DNA from: Streptomyces sp. cf386
GTDB lineage: Bacteria; Actinomycetota; Actinomycetes; Streptomycetales; Streptomycetaceae
Direction of reading: 5' to 3'
Assembly: GCF_900103585.1 (NCBI RefSeq)
Contig: NZ_FNHV01000004.1
Span: 1 to 64,000 of the forward strand
DNA length: 64,000 nt
Every line of letters begins with the position of its first letter. Positions within the stretch are counted from its first letter, which is position 1. This document shows positions 1 to 9,307 of the stretch, in pieces. Both the position numbers and the translations under genes were made by a program. The notes below the pieces were generated by a model. The model had not been told where the DNA came from, did no database searches, and was given only the letters and a program-made list of their open reading frames with translations.

Positions 1-1
1 C

Positions 2-580
2 ACATCCGAGATCCGGGCCGTCGACCACGACATCGCCCCCGGCGTGTATCCGGACATGACCGAGCACGGCTTCGCGGCCGACGAGTGGCCCGCGCTGTAC
101 GAGCAGGTGATGGCGGCGGACATCCTGGTCCTGGCCGGCCCGATCTGGCTGGGCGACAACAGCTCCGTCACCAAGAAGGTCATCGAGCGGCTCTACGCCT
201 GCTCCTCGCTGCTCAACTCCCAGGGCCAGTACGCCTACTACGGCCGCGTCGGAGGCTGTCTGATCACCGGAAACGAGGACGGCGTCAAGCACTGCGCGAT
301 GAACGTCCTCTACAGCCTCCAGCACCTCGGCTACACGATCCCGCCCCAGGCCGACGCCGGCTGGATCGGCGCGGCCGGCCCCGGACCCTCGTACCTCGAC
401 CCCGGATCAGGCGGCCCGGACAACGACTTCACCAACCGCAACACCGCCTTCATGACCTGGAACCTGATGCACTTGGCTGCCCTGCTCAAGCGCTCGGGCG
501 GCGTCCCCGCCCACGGCAACCAGCGCTCCGAGTGGGACGCCGGCTGCCGTTCCGACGCGGCCAACCCCGAACACCGCTGA
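2..580 (+). CDS. Flavodoxin-family / NADPH-dependent FMN reductase-like protein (5' end outside window)
   Basis: The reading frame is open from the first bases of the window, so the true start lies upstream. The visible part contains ILVLAGPIWLGDNSS, the strand-loop region that in the flavodoxin/FMN-reductase fold holds the flavin ring. It is followed by KKVIERLYA and a glycine-rich GRVGGCLITGNEDG segment, which is the usual NAD(P)H-dependent oxidoreductase layout. The missing N-terminus would hold the first strand and the phosphate-binding loop. A likely role is cytoplasmic flavin or quinone reduction; the substrate cannot be told. The next gene starts 73 bp downstream and is not obviously co-functional. 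Confidence 0.75.
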   Translation, partial: TSEIRAVDHDIAPGVYPDMTEHGFAADEWPALYEQVMAADILVLAGPIWLGDNSSVTKKVIERLYACSSLLNSQGQYAYYGRVGGCLITGNEDGVKHCAMNVLYSLQHLGYTIPPQADAGWIGAAGPGPSYLDPGSGGPDNDFTNRNTAFMTWNLMHLAALLKRSGGVPAHGNQRSEWDAGCRSDAANPEHR

Positions 581-653
581 GGGGCTCACGCCCGAGGTGC
601 ACAGAGCCGGCGTAGCCAAATGAGCAGCAGAGTCCCCCTGCTATGGTGCGCCG

Positions 654-1088
654 ATGTCAACGATCAAGCAGTTCCAAGTCACCTTCGACTGCGCAGAACC
701 TGAGCGGGTCGCTCGCTTTTGGTGCGAGGTGTTGGGGTACGTCGTACCGCCGCCACCGGAGGGGTTCGCCACTTGGGACGACTTCAAAGCCGCGCAGCCT
801 CCTGAGCAGCAGGGTTCATGGTTTGTGTGCCAGGACCCTTCAGGTGTGGGCCCGCGCATGTACTTCCAGCGGGTTCCTGAAGGGAAGGTCGCCAAGAATC
901 GGGTGCATCTCGACGTACGGGTCGGCACCGGACTCGTGGGAGAAGAGCGCCTGGCCACGCTTGAGGCCGAATGCGCACGACTGGTCGCGCTCGGCGCCGT
1001 ACATGTGCGAACGCTGGTGGCCGATGAAGAGAACGAGTCGTGCATCACGATGCAGGACGTCGAGGGCAACGAGTTCTGTCTCGACTGA
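654..1088 (+). CDS. VOC-family (glyoxalase-like) protein
   Basis: 144-aa protein with the vicinal-oxygen-chelate pattern: an opening FQVTFDCAEPERVARFWCEVLGY (quoted in parts: strand, then the ARFW.EVLGY helix), a central RVHLDVRVG strand with a conserved His, and a closing strand pair MQDVEGNEFCLD with a terminal acidic metal-ligand position. These are typical of the Glyoxalase_6-like actinobacterial subgroup of about 120-150 aa. Such proteins bind divalent metal and act as dioxygenases, isomerases or resistance proteins, so the substrate is unknown. It is a single gene, not clearly in an operon. Confidence 0.8.
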   Translation: MSTIKQFQVTFDCAEPERVARFWCEVLGYVVPPPPEGFATWDDFKAAQPPEQQGSWFVCQDPSGVGPRMYFQRVPEGKVAKNRVHLDVRVGTGLVGEERLATLEAECARLVALGAVHVRTLVADEENESCITMQDVEGNEFCLD

Positions 1089-1255
1089 ACATCCGCTGAG
1101 TCGGCGAGGTGGCGAGCCGTTTCCCTTGGACCTCTCCTGCAGGGTGAGAGGGCTGTCTGAACGGCCAGGAGCGCTCCTCGCGGCAGACCTCGCCTTCGGT
1201 TGGCCGACCTTCCCGACAGGAGGCTCACCGATCGGGTCAACGGCGAGGGGGAGTC

Positions 1256-1984
1256 ATGCACGTTGGCGGCGGTGTCACACCGGTGGAGAGGCCCGGTCGA
1301 GAGAGAGGACGCGACGACGTGGATGTGTATGAGGCCGTGGACAGTCGCCGGGCCGTGCGGGCGTTCAGCGATGAGCCGGTGTCGAAGGAGATACTCGAAC
1401 GAGTGCTGACCGCAGCGACGCGGGCTCCGTCGAGCGGGAACCTCCAGCCGTGGCATGTGTATGTCGTGACCGGCGAGCCCTTGGCCGAACTGAAGAGGCG
1501 TGCGACGGCCAGGGCGCTCGCGGGAGACCCGGGTGATGACCGGGAGTATCCGATGTACCCGGCCGAACTGACCTCGCCGTACCTGGACCGTTTTTCCGCC
1601 GCGGCCGCCCAGCGGTACAAGGCCCTGGGAATCGAGCGCGACGACCCCGACAGGCCCAGGAAGATCGCCGCCTTGAACTCGGAGGCGTTCGGGGCGCCGG
1701 TCGTCCTGTTCTGCTACGTCGACCGGACGATGGGGCCCGGACAGTGGGCTGACGCGGGGATGTACTTGCAGACGGTCATGCTGCTGTTGAGGGCGGAAGG
1801 GTTGCACAGCTGCCCCCAGGTCATGTGGACCATGTACCGCAAGACCGTCAGCCAGGCAGTCGGAGCCGATGACGGGCTCGTACTGTTCTGCGGTGTCTCG
1901 GTGGGATTCGAGAAGGAAGGCGCGCCACGGCTGCGTACCGGGCGGGCGGACCTGGCAGAAACAGTCAGCTTCATCGACGTGTGA
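1256..1984 (+). CDS. Nitroreductase-family FMN oxidoreductase
   Basis: 242-aa protein. Residues from about 25 read VYEAVDSRRAVRAFSDEPVS, the canonical nitroreductase N-terminus in which the SRR motif contacts the FMN phosphate. RAPSSGNLQPWHVYVV follows, the second FMN-binding segment. The C-terminal half has the ADAGMYLQTVMLLLRAEG helix seen in the dimeric nitroreductase fold. A purine-rich GAGGGGGAG sequence just before the ATG supports this start; an internal GTG at 1322 is an alternative that would remove a non-conserved leader. The predicted role is NAD(P)H-dependent reduction of nitro or quinone compounds in the cytoplasm. The 246-bp gap to the next gene shows only a weak 6-bp inverted repeat. 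Confidence 0.85.
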   Translation: MHVGGGVTPVERPGRERGRDDVDVYEAVDSRRAVRAFSDEPVSKEILERVLTAATRAPSSGNLQPWHVYVVTGEPLAELKRRATARALAGDPGDDREYPMYPAELTSPYLDRFSAAAAQRYKALGIERDDPDRPRKIAALNSEAFGAPVVLFCYVDRTMGPGQWADAGMYLQTVMLLLRAEGLHSCPQVMWTMYRKTVSQAVGADDGLVLFCGVSVGFEKEGAPRLRTGRADLAETVSFIDV

Positions 1985-2230
1985 CCGCCCTGAACCCCTC
2001 ATCGGCTGAACCCGATGGCGTGGATCGATCTGCTCGTCCTCCTTAGCCTCGTCCTCGTCCTCCGCCTCGTAGAAGGAGCACAGCTGGCCTGCCGGTAGTA
2101 CCGGGGCGACCCCGCGGACTTCCCCCAGCGAGCCACCGCAGAGGAACCCGTTCGTGAACCCCTTGGCGGAGTGCTGGCCAGGCCTATAACCCTTTGACGG
2201 GCGCGCCGCCCAGCTCCGACGATCAGGCGC

Positions 2231-3478
2231 ATGTCCGCCGCCCTGGCGCCTCTGCGCCACCGTCCGTTCCGTCACCTCTTCATCGGTACGACGGCCAACC
2301 TGCTCGGCAACGGGGTGGCGCCGATCGCCCTGGCCTTCGCCGTGCTGGACGCCACCGGCTCGGTCGGCTCGCTCGGGTTGGTGGTCGGCGCCCACTCCCT
2401 CACCAGCATCCTCTTCCTGCTGTACGGCGGGGTGTTGGCGGACCGGCTGCCGCGCGGCCCGCTACTGGTCGGCAGCAGCGTGGTCAGCGCCGCGAGCCAG
2501 GCGGTGATCGCCGCCCTGGTTCTCACTCACAGCGCCGCCATCCCGCTGCTCATGGTGCTCGCCGCGGTCAACGGGGCGTCAAGTTCCTGCTACCAGCCCG
2601 CCGCTCAGGCCCTGCTGCCCCAGACCGTGCCGGCCGAGTCCCGCCGCGCCGCCCTCGCGCTCTCCCGGATCGCGGGCAGCAGCGCGATGATCGTGGGCGC
2701 CTCGCTGGGCGGTGTACTGGTCGCCGCGGTCGGCCCAGGCTGGGGCCTGGCCGTCGACGCGCTCAGCTTCGCGCTCGCCGCCGCGTCCTTCGCGCTGGTC
2801 CGCGTTCAGGTCGTGCCGCCTGCGCCCAGCCCCGGCGTGGTGCATGAACTCCGCGTCGGCTGGCAGGAGTTCACTTCCCGCAGTTGGGTGTGGGTGATCG
2901 TGGTGGCCTTCTGCTTCCTCAACGCCGGCATCACCGCCTCGTTCACCGTCCTCGGCCCGGCCGTAGCCGACACCACCGGGATCGGCCGCACCGGATGGGG
3001 CCTGGCCGTCGCCGCGGGCTCACTCGGCGCGGTCGCCGGCGGCGTACTGTCGCTGCACTGGCGGCCCCGGCGCGCGATCCTGGTCGGCTGCGCGCTGATG
3101 AGCCTGACGGCGATGACCCCGCTGCTGCTCGCGCTCGCCCCGTACACCTGGGCGCTGGTCGTGGCCAACTTCGTGGCGGGCGTGGGCGTCGAGCAGGCCG
3201 GCGTCGCCTGGTACTCGACCCTCAACGAGCAGATCCCCGAGGACCGTCTCGCCCGCGTCTACGCCTACGACGATCTCGGCTCCTACCTCGCGCTCCCGCT
3301 CGCCCAGTTCGCCGCCGGACCCGCCGTACTCCTCCTCGGCCTCCACGCCACCCTCTACGCGGCCGCCGCGCTCATCCTCCTCGCCACCCTCGCCATGGTC
3401 GCCACCCCCTCCATCCGCGCGCTGGTCCCGAAGACCGCAGAACCGCTGCCCGCCTCCGAAGATCCCGTGCCTCACTGA
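2231..3478 (+). CDS. MFS transporter (EntS/MFS_3-like exporter)
   Basis: 415-aa polytopic protein with about 12 hydrophobic segments. It opens with LAPLRHRPFRHLFIGTTANLLGN, the arrangement of the EntS-like MFS_3 group. The loop between helices 2 and 3 reads GGVLADRLPRG, matching the MFS signature G-x3-D-R-x-G/R. The C-terminal half repeats the six-helix unit. Members export siderophores, macrolides or other small molecules; nothing nearby fixes the substrate. The N-terminus is unusually close to the first helix, which agrees with the chosen ATG. Confidence 0.85.
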   Translation: MSAALAPLRHRPFRHLFIGTTANLLGNGVAPIALAFAVLDATGSVGSLGLVVGAHSLTSILFLLYGGVLADRLPRGPLLVGSSVVSAASQAVIAALVLTHSAAIPLLMVLAAVNGASSSCYQPAAQALLPQTVPAESRRAALALSRIAGSSAMIVGASLGGVLVAAVGPGWGLAVDALSFALAAASFALVRVQVVPPAPSPGVVHELRVGWQEFTSRSWVWVIVVAFCFLNAGITASFTVLGPAVADTTGIGRTGWGLAVAAGSLGAVAGGVLSLHWRPRRAILVGCALMSLTAMTPLLLALAPYTWALVVANFVAGVGVEQAGVAWYSTLNEQIPEDRLARVYAYDDLGSYLALPLAQFAAGPAVLLLGLHATLYAAAALILLATLAMVATPSIRALVPKTAEPLPASEDPVPH

Positions 3479-3891
3479 GCTCGACTCTGAGCGAGGTCCC
3501 TTGAGCCAGTCCCGATGCTTGAAAATGACGCGGCTGATCCGTCTTTCTGGATCTTTCAGCGTCCTGTCCGGTTACGCAGTCGATTCTCCCCAAGCGCTCC
3601 CCAGCGCGCAGGAACGCTGAGTGACTGGTGCAAGTCTCGCTGTGGCTTGAGGGTCAGAATTCGGCCAACTCTCCATTCGCCAAGGCAGTTGCGTGCATGG
3701 TCGTGTTTGCGCTCTGGCGGTTCCCGGATTTCGCCGTGAAGATGCCCGCCGTACCGGCGAACGGGGGGCGGAATGGGGTTCGGGTGGGGCCTGCGTGTGC
3801 GGCCAGGTGCGGCGGAGGACGTGGTCCAGGGGCGGCCCGCCTCGAAATTCTGCAACCCATCATCGACATCCCCATCTCCGTGCAGCCCTAG
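3479..3891. other. Intergenic stretch without a recognised gene
   Basis: About 410 bp between the MFS gene and the convergent end of the frc-lacI operon. Several short overlapping frames exist on both strands, but none has a recognisable domain, a good ribosome-binding site or the GC3 bias of the neighbouring genes. I see no transposase remnant here. Confidence 0.5.
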
Positions 3892-3916
3892 CGGCTGTTG
3901 AGCACTACAACAGCCG
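3892..3916 (-). terminator. Hairpin terminator behind lacI
   Basis: Perfect 9-bp inverted repeat, CGGCTGTTG and CAACAGCC G, with a 7-nt loop, starting 2 bp after the lacI stop codon. There is no T-tract, as is common for Streptomyces terminators. It would end the frcB-frcC-frcA-lacI transcript. Confidence 0.6.
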
Positions 3917-3917
3917 C

Positions 3918-4940
3918 CTACCGCTTGGGCGCGAGTAGCTCGCCCGAACCTCGGACGATCAGTCGGGTGGGAACAGTGATGGTGCGGGCGCGCGTGCGGT
4001 CGCCGTCGAGTCGGGTCAGCGCGGTGGTCGCTGCCGTTCTGCCGAGTTCTTCCGGGTCCTGGGCGACGACCGTCAGGGCCGGCTCGAGTGCTTCGGCGAG
4101 TGAGACGTCGTCGAAGGCGACGACCGCGACGTCCTTGCGTTTGCTGCGGGCGAGTTCGGCGACTATCCCCAGCGCCATGATGTTGTTGCCGGCGAACAGG
4201 GCCGTGGGGGGATCGGCCAGGCCGAGGAGTTGGGCGGTCGCAGCCTCGGCCCCTTGCTGGTCGTGGGCATTGGTGACCAGCGAGCGGTCGTAGGAGATGT
4301 CGGCCTCCTGCAGCGCCGAGCGATAGCCCGCCAGGCGCTCGCGGCGCGTGTACAGCTTCACCGGCAGGTCACCGACAAATCCGATGCGCCGGTGCCCGTG
4401 GGCGATCAGGTGGGCGACACCGTCGTGGGCTCCGGCACGGTTGGAGCTGACGATGCTGTCCGTGGCGAGACCGACTCCGGGTCGGTCGAGGAAGATCACG
4501 GGCAGTCCCGCCGTACGGTGGGCCTTGAGGTGGGCGTGGTCGGCGCCGACGGACGGTACGACGATCAGGATGCTGACGCGGCGGGCGAGGAACTTGTCCG
4601 TCAGGGCGCGTTCGCGGTCGGGGTCGTCCGCGGAGGAGCCCATGAGCAGGGTCAGTCCGCGTTCGCGGACGGTGTCCTCGATGGCGCGGGCCACTGCTCC
4701 GAAGAAGGGGTTGGCGAGGTCGGGGATGACCAGGCCGATGGTGGTGTCGGGTCCGCCGACGCGGATGTTGCGGGCCATGAGGTTCGGCTGGAAGCCGAGC
4801 TTGGCCACCGCGGCGAGCACCTGTTCCCTGGTCTGAGCGGAGGCGGGCCCGTCCTCGTTGAGGACGCGGGAGACCGTCTTGGCGCTGACGCCGACTTCTC
4901 GGGCGACATCGGCCAGGGTGGGGCGGCGGTTCGCTGCCAT
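3918..4940 (-). CDS. LacI-family transcriptional regulator of the fructan/fructose locus
   Basis: 340 aa, the usual family length. The N-terminus TLADVAREVGVSAKTVSRVL is the LacI helix-turn-helix plus the start of the hinge helix. The rest is a periplasmic-binding-protein-like sensor domain (IGLVIPDLANPFFGAVARAI onward, ending with the LTRL...ARTITVPTRLIVRGS pattern). It lies 76 bp downstream of frcA in the same orientation, so it is probably the last gene of the transporter operon and represses it in the absence of sugar. The predicted binding sites are the paired TGTCATCG-type palindromes at 8074-8103 and 9308-9337. No copy of that motif is seen directly in front of lacI, which fits expression from the frcB promoter. 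Confidence 0.9.
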   Translation of the reverse strand: MAANRRPTLADVAREVGVSAKTVSRVLNEDGPASAQTREQVLAAVAKLGFQPNLMARNIRVGGPDTTIGLVIPDLANPFFGAVARAIEDTVRERGLTLLMGSSADDPDRERALTDKFLARRVSILIVVPSVGADHAHLKAHRTAGLPVIFLDRPGVGLATDSIVSSNRAGAHDGVAHLIAHGHRRIGFVGDLPVKLYTRRERLAGYRSALQEADISYDRSLVTNAHDQQGAEAATAQLLGLADPPTALFAGNNIMALGIVAELARSKRKDVAVVAFDDVSLAEALEPALTVVAQDPEELGRTAATTALTRLDGDRTRARTITVPTRLIVRGSGELLAPKR

Positions 4941-5016
4941 GGAGGAAACCGTCTCCTGAGGGCTCTCGGTTCCGGCCGCGGCCTCGGCCGGAAACTGCGA
5001 GAGCTGGGTCGTGCTG

Positions 5017-5853
5017 TCAGGTGGCCTGGACTCCGGCGGCCTTCGCCGCCTCGGAATCCGCTACGACAGTATCTCCGGCCGCATCGACGGTGAGAGCGCC
5101 GGTCATGATGGCGACGACCTCGGCCATGGAGTAGTCGGAGGGTTTGATAACGGCGGCGCGCCGTCCGAGGCGGTGGACGTGGATCCGGTCGGCGATCTCG
5201 AAGACGTGCGGCATGTTGTGGCTGATCAGGACGACCGGCATGCCCTTGTCCCGGACCCGGCGGATGAGGTCCAGCACTTGACCGGACTCCTTGACGCCGA
5301 GCGCGGCGGTGGGCTCGTCCATGACGACGACACTGCGGGCCCAGGCGACGGAACGGGCAACCGCGACCGCCTGCCGCTGTCCGCCGGAGAGCGTCTCGAC
5401 CGCCTGCGTCAGCGAGCGCAGACCGATCTTCAGGTCGGCCATGTGCTCGGCGGCCTCCTGGCGCATGCGCTTCTTGTCCAGCATGCGGAAGACGTTGCCG
5501 AGGACGCCGGGGCGGCGGAGTTCGCGCCCGAGGAACATGTTCGAGGCGATGTCCATGGAGGCGGCCACGGCGAGGTCCTGATAGACCGTCTCGATGCCGT
5601 GGGCACGGGCACTCTGCGGCCCGGAGAACTGGATCGGCTTGCCGTTGAGGCGTATCTCGCCCGCGTCGGGGACCACGGCGCCGGTGAGCGCCTTGATCAG
5701 GCTGGTCTTGCCCGCTCCGTTGTCGCCGATGACGGCGAGGACCTCGCCGGGCATCAGGTCGAAGTCGGCGCCGTCGATGGCGGTGACGTGGCCGTAGCGC
5801 TTGACCAGACCGCGGGCCTGCAGCACGGGGGTGGGGGAGGAGGTGGCGGTCAT
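5017..5853 (-). CDS. frcA: Sugar ABC transporter ATP-binding protein (FrcA-type)
   Basis: 278 aa from the ATG that overlaps the permease stop codon in an ATGA arrangement. The upstream frame is open but belongs to the permease. Walker A is GDNGAGKTS, the ABC signature is LSGGQRQAVAVARSVAWA, and Walker B is VVVMDEPTAALG. Having a single nucleotide-binding domain, rather than the about 500-aa double domain of RbsA/XylG, matches FrcA of fructose importers. It energises uptake with the permease and binding protein encoded upstream. Assignment to fructose is inferred from the locus (PfkB kinase and GH32 fructanase). Confidence 0.88.
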   Translation of the reverse strand: MTATSSPTPVLQARGLVKRYGHVTAIDGADFDLMPGEVLAVIGDNGAGKTSLIKALTGAVVPDAGEIRLNGKPIQFSGPQSARAHGIETVYQDLAVAASMDIASNMFLGRELRRPGVLGNVFRMLDKKRMRQEAAEHMADLKIGLRSLTQAVETLSGGQRQAVAVARSVAWARSVVVMDEPTAALGVKESGQVLDLIRRVRDKGMPVVLISHNMPHVFEIADRIHVHRLGRRAAVIKPSDYSMAEVVAIMTGALTVDAAGDTVVADSEAAKAAGVQAT

Positions 5854-6863
5854 CGGGCCTTCTTCCGGGAGAGCTGGTCGACGGTCACCGCGAGGATCAC
5901 CAGGACGCCGGTGATCAGGGTCTGGTAGATGGAGGCGACGCCCATCAGCTGCAGGCCGTTGCGGAAGACGCCCACGATGAGGACGCCGATGAAGGTGCCC
6001 AGGACCGATCCACGTCCGCCGAAGAGGCTGGTGCCGCCGAGGACCACGGCGGTGATGCTGTCGAGGTTGTCGGTCTGGCCGGCCTGCGGGTCGCCGACTC
6101 CGGTGCGGGAAATGAGCAGCAGGGCGGCGATGCCGTAGAGCAGACCCGCCACGGTGTAGATGCCGATGGTCAGGCGGGAGGTGCGGATGCCGTTCAGCCG
6201 CGCCGCTTCCTGGCTGTTGCCCAGGGCGTACACGTGCCGGCCCCAGCCGGTGTTGCTCAGCGCGTAGGCGAGGAGGAGGAACAGGGCGATGGTGACGAGG
6301 GAGCCGTAGGTGATGTCGGTGTGGCCGAGCGGGAAGGTCTCGCCGAGCGCCGTCAGCGGGCCCGGCAGGTTGGTGACCGTCTGCTCCTCGGAGTAGATGT
6401 GGGTCAGCGCGAACGCCACGTTGAGCATGCCGAGGGTGACGATGAACGGCGGCAGCGGGATCTTCTGCACCAACAGCCCGTTGAGCAGCCCGAAGCCGCC
6501 GCAGACGACCAGGCCCAGGGCGATGGCGGCGAGCGGGGGCAAAGAGCCCTCGGCGGCCATCTTGGCGATCACGATGCTGCCGAACGCCATCACGGCACCG
6601 CACGACAGGTCGATGCCCGCCGTGAGGATGATCAGGGTCTGACCGATGGCGAGGGTGCCGACGACCATGACCTGCTGCACGATCAGCGAGAAGTTCCCGC
6701 CGGTCAGGAACTGGTCGGTCGAGAAGGAGAAGAAGGCGCAGGCCAGGAGGAGGGCGACCAGGGGTCCGGTGGTCGGTGCCGTGAGCAGTCTGCGGGCCGT
6801 GGTCGGTGCTTTGAGCTCGGCGTACGGCGAGGACGTGCCCGGGGGTGTGGTCGTGGCTGTCAT
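5850..6863 (-). CDS. frcC: Sugar ABC transporter permease (FrcC/RbsC-type)
   Basis: 337-aa integral membrane protein with about 8-10 hydrophobic helices. Conserved pieces of the ribose/xylose/fructose permease family are VGTLAIGQTLIILTAGIDLSCG near residues 85-105, PPFIVTLGMLNVA, YALGNSQEAARLNGI (the ATPase-contact loop) and VVLGGTSLFGGRGSVLGTFIG. It overlaps frcA by 4 bp, which implies translational coupling. It follows frcB after a 135-bp spacer that holds a strong hairpin. Confidence 0.9.
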   Translation of the reverse strand: MTATTTPPGTSSPYAELKAPTTARRLLTAPTTGPLVALLLACAFFSFSTDQFLTGGNFSLIVQQVMVVGTLAIGQTLIILTAGIDLSCGAVMAFGSIVIAKMAAEGSLPPLAAIALGLVVCGGFGLLNGLLVQKIPLPPFIVTLGMLNVAFALTHIYSEEQTVTNLPGPLTALGETFPLGHTDITYGSLVTIALFLLLAYALSNTGWGRHVYALGNSQEAARLNGIRTSRLTIGIYTVAGLLYGIAALLLISRTGVGDPQAGQTDNLDSITAVVLGGTSLFGGRGSVLGTFIGVLIVGVFRNGLQLMGVASIYQTLITGVLVILAVTVDQLSRKKAR

Positions 6864-6926
6864 GCGAGGTCCTTGTCGGAAGACAGTGGTCGTTGTCCTT
6901 CCTGGTCGGAGGACAAAAGGACGAGC

Positions 6927-6967
6927 GGGCGGCCGTCCCCTGGTCAGGGAGAAAGGGACGGCCGCCC
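6927..6967 (-). terminator. Intra-operon hairpin between frcB and frcC
   Basis: Perfect 13-bp inverted repeat, GGGCGGCCGTCCC at 6927-6939 and GGGACGGCCGCCC at 6955-6967, with a 15-nt loop. It lies between the binding-protein gene and the permease gene. In binding-protein operons such structures usually stop part of the transcription or protect the upstream mRNA, giving more binding protein than permease. No U-tract follows, so full termination is not expected. Confidence 0.6.
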
Positions 6968-6998
6968 CGCTGAGGGGGCTACGGATCAGGCGGGTGGC

Positions 6999-8015
6999 TC
7001 AGCCCCAGCAGTTCTCCAGGCCGTAGGCGGTGTCCTTCGACGTGACGCCGTCCTGGGCCTTGTCGCTGATCAGCGTGACGCCGGTGTCGGTGTAACCGGA
7101 CGCCTTCTTGCCGTCCTTGGCGTACGCCACGACAGCCTTGACGCCCTCGGCGGCCATCTTCAGCGGGTACTGCTGAGAAGTGGCGGCGATCTTGCCGTCC
7201 TTGACGGCCTGGGTGCCGGTGCAGCCGCCGTCCACGGAGACGATCAGTACGTCCTTCTCCCGGCCCTTGGCCTTCAGCGCGGTGTACGCGCCCAGGGCCG
7301 CCGGCTCATTGATGGTGTAGACGACGTTGATGTCGGGCTCCTTCTGGAGACAGTTCTCCATCGCCGTCTGGCCCTTGGCCTGGTCGCCGCCGGTGTCCTG
7401 GGCGCAGGCGACATCCTTGTCGGTGGCGCCGAAGCCCTTGAGGAAACCGTTGTGCCGCTGGACGCCGACGGAGACGCCCGGCGCCAGGTCGAGGGCGGCT
7501 ATCTTCGCGGTCTTGCCCTTCATGGCGGCCTTGGCGTACTCGCCGATCAGCTCGCCGGCCTTGAGGTTGTCGGTGGCGAAGAGCGCGTCGACCGCGCTCT
7601 CCGGGTCGGTCGGGGTGTCCAGGGCGATGACCAGGACGCCCTTGGCGCGGGCCTTCTCGATCGCGGGCACGATGGCCTTGGAGTCGCTCGGGGTGATCAG
7701 GATGCCCTTGACCCCGGCGGCGACCATGTTCTCGATGGCGGTGACCTGACCGGCGTTGTCCCCGTCGAACTTGCCTGCCGCGGTGGACAGTTGGGCGCCG
7801 TTCTCCTTGGCGGCCTTCTCCGCGCCCTCCTTCATCTTCACGAAGAACGGGTTGGTGTCGGTCTTGGTGATCAGACCGACCTTGATACTGCCCGATCCAG
7901 TGCTCGCGCTGCCCGATCCGGATCCGGATCCACAGGCGGTCAGGGCGAGGGCTGCGACACCCGTGCAGGCAGCGGCTCTGAGCAAGGAGGAGGGCAGACG
8001 AGAGGTGCGTGACAT
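6999..8015 (-). CDS. frcB: Sugar-binding lipoprotein of ABC transporter (FrcB-type)
   Basis: 338 aa. A signal peptide ends in the lipobox LTAC, followed by a low-complexity [10 protein letters not shown] tether, as in Gram-positive lipid-anchored binding proteins. The mature domain starts [21 protein letters not shown], the type I periplasmic-binding fold with the NPFF motif found in ribose/fructose binders. Later it shows [29 protein letters not shown] and the hinge strand [16 protein letters not shown]. It is the first gene of the operon and is preceded by the shared double operator. Fructose or a small fructo-oligosaccharide is the likely ligand, inferred from the neighbours. Confidence 0.9.
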   Translation of the reverse strand: MSRTSRLPSSLLRAAACTGVAALALTACGSGSGSGSASTGSGSIKVGLITKTDTNPFFVKMKEGAEKAAKENGAQLSTAAGKFDGDNAGQVTAIENMVAAGVKGILITPSDSKAIVPAIEKARAKGVLVIALDTPTDPESAVDALFATDNLKAGELIGEYAKAAMKGKTAKIAALDLAPGVSVGVQRHNGFLKGFGATDKDVACAQDTGGDQAKGQTAMENCLQKEPDINVVYTINEPAALGAYTALKAKGREKDVLIVSVDGGCTGTQAVKDGKIAATSQQYPLKMAAEGVKAVVAYAKDGKKASGYTDTGVTLISDKAQDGVTSKDTAYGLENCWG

Positions 8016-8073
8016 GAACGACTCCTGCGGGATTGCGGGCGAGCGGCCGGCATCGAGGCATGCCGTCCCAAGA

Positions 8074-8103
8074 TGTCATCGTTGACTTATGTCATCGTTG
8101 ACA
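8074..8103. promoter_or_regulatory. Double LacI-type operator between frcB and the sugar kinase gene
   Basis: Two near-palindromes, TGTCATCGTTGACT (8074-8087) and TGTCATCGTTGACA (8090-8103), are spaced 16 bp centre to centre in the 246-bp divergent region. Read on the frcB strand, the 30-bp block matches the block in front of the levanase (9308-9337) at 28 of 30 positions in the same orientation. It is probably bound by the LacI protein encoded at 3918-4940 and controls both divergent genes. Confidence 0.8.
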
Positions 8104-8261
8104 CTTCTTGGCGAGGATGATGGACTCCGCCTCCAGGCAACGTCAATGCCTTGCACCCGTCACAAATCGGCAACGCCCGGGGCTGCCGCCCGCCCGAAGC
8201 CGCTTAACGACTGCCCGCAACGTGCCCGTTCTGCCAGCACGTTCCAAGAGAAGAGCAGCCC

Positions 8262-9224
8262 ATGACCCCGCCTCGGATCACCGTCCTGGGAGAGTGCGTC
8301 GCCGACGCGTTCACCGAACCCGCAAGTACCCGGAACGAACTCGCCCTGCGCGTGCTCCCGGGCGGCGGACCGGCCAACACGGCAGTGGCCCTGTCCCGCC
8401 TGGGCACCCCGGCCCGCCTCCTCGCGCGGCTGTCCGGCGACGTGTTCGGCCGCCTCTTCCGGGCCCACCTGGAGGCATCCGGGGTGGACCTGTCGCACGC
8501 CGTCGAGGCCGCCGAGCCCAGCACGCTGGCCGTGGCCGAGCTGAACACCCAGGGCCAGGCCACATTCTCCTTCCACGCACAGGCCACCGCCGACTGGCAG
8601 TGGACGAGCGCGGAACTGGCCGGGGTGGACCTGGCCGACACCGCCTGCGTACACACCGGATCACTGGCTCTGGTCAAGGAACCCGGCGCGGCGGTGGTGG
8701 AGGACTTCCTGGCATCGGCCGCGCCCCGGGCCACCATCAGCATCGACCCCAACGTCCGGCCGCTGCTCGTACACCCCGACGTCTACCGCGCCCGGCTGGC
8801 GCACTGGTGCAGCCTCGCCGACGTGCTCCGGCTGAGCGAGGACGACCTGGAACTCCTGCTGCCGGGCACGCCGCCCGAGGAAGCGTGCGACATCTGGCAC
8901 GCGGCCGGGGCGCGGCTCGTCGTGATCACGCGCGGTGCCGACGGCGCCTTGGCCTCGCTCGACGGCGAACGGGTCCAGGTGCCCGCCGTCTCGACGAGTG
9001 TCGCCGACACGGTCGGGGCGGGCGACTCCTTCACCGCCGGACTGCTGCACCACCTCGGCGCTCGTGGGCTTCTGGGTGGCCGGCTGACGGAACTCCGCCT
9101 GGACGATGTCGAGGAAGCCTGCTGCTTCGGCACCCGCGTCGCAGCCCTGACCTGCTCGGTCGCCGGCCCCAACCCACCGTGGCAGAGTCAACTGGCGCAG
9201 CTTGCCGCCACCGACCACGCGTGA
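8262..9224 (+). CDS. PfkB-family carbohydrate kinase, probable fructokinase
   Basis: 320 aa, the normal length for ribokinase/PfkB enzymes. The N-terminal signature is GGGPANTAVALSRLG and the C-terminal ATP/catalytic signature is DTVGAGDSFTAGLLHHLG, whose Asp is the catalytic base. Other family pieces are SIDPNVRP and VITRGADGALASL. It is transcribed divergently from frcB with the double operator between them. Phosphorylation of imported fructose is the natural role next to a fructanase and an FrcBCA importer; other ketoses cannot be excluded. Confidence 0.85.
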   Translation: MTPPRITVLGECVADAFTEPASTRNELALRVLPGGGPANTAVALSRLGTPARLLARLSGDVFGRLFRAHLEASGVDLSHAVEAAEPSTLAVAELNTQGQATFSFHAQATADWQWTSAELAGVDLADTACVHTGSLALVKEPGAAVVEDFLASAAPRATISIDPNVRPLLVHPDVYRARLAHWCSLADVLRLSEDDLELLLPGTPPEEACDIWHAAGARLVVITRGADGALASLDGERVQVPAVSTSVADTVGAGDSFTAGLLHHLGARGLLGGRLTELRLDDVEEACCFGTRVAALTCSVAGPNPPWQSQLAQLAATDHA

Positions 9225-9307
9225 CGGGTGAGCATGCCGCTCAACAGGACATCATGGCCGAACCGTTGACGCATTGGCCGGATTGCCTCCATCATCGGGC
9301 CACTCGG

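Noticed and set aside
641..2395. 584-codon minus-strand ORF across VOC and nitroreductase genes
   Set aside because: It spans two convincing plus-strand genes. One stretch in the 2.0-2.2 kb gap looks protein-like and acidic, but this is not enough to call a gene.
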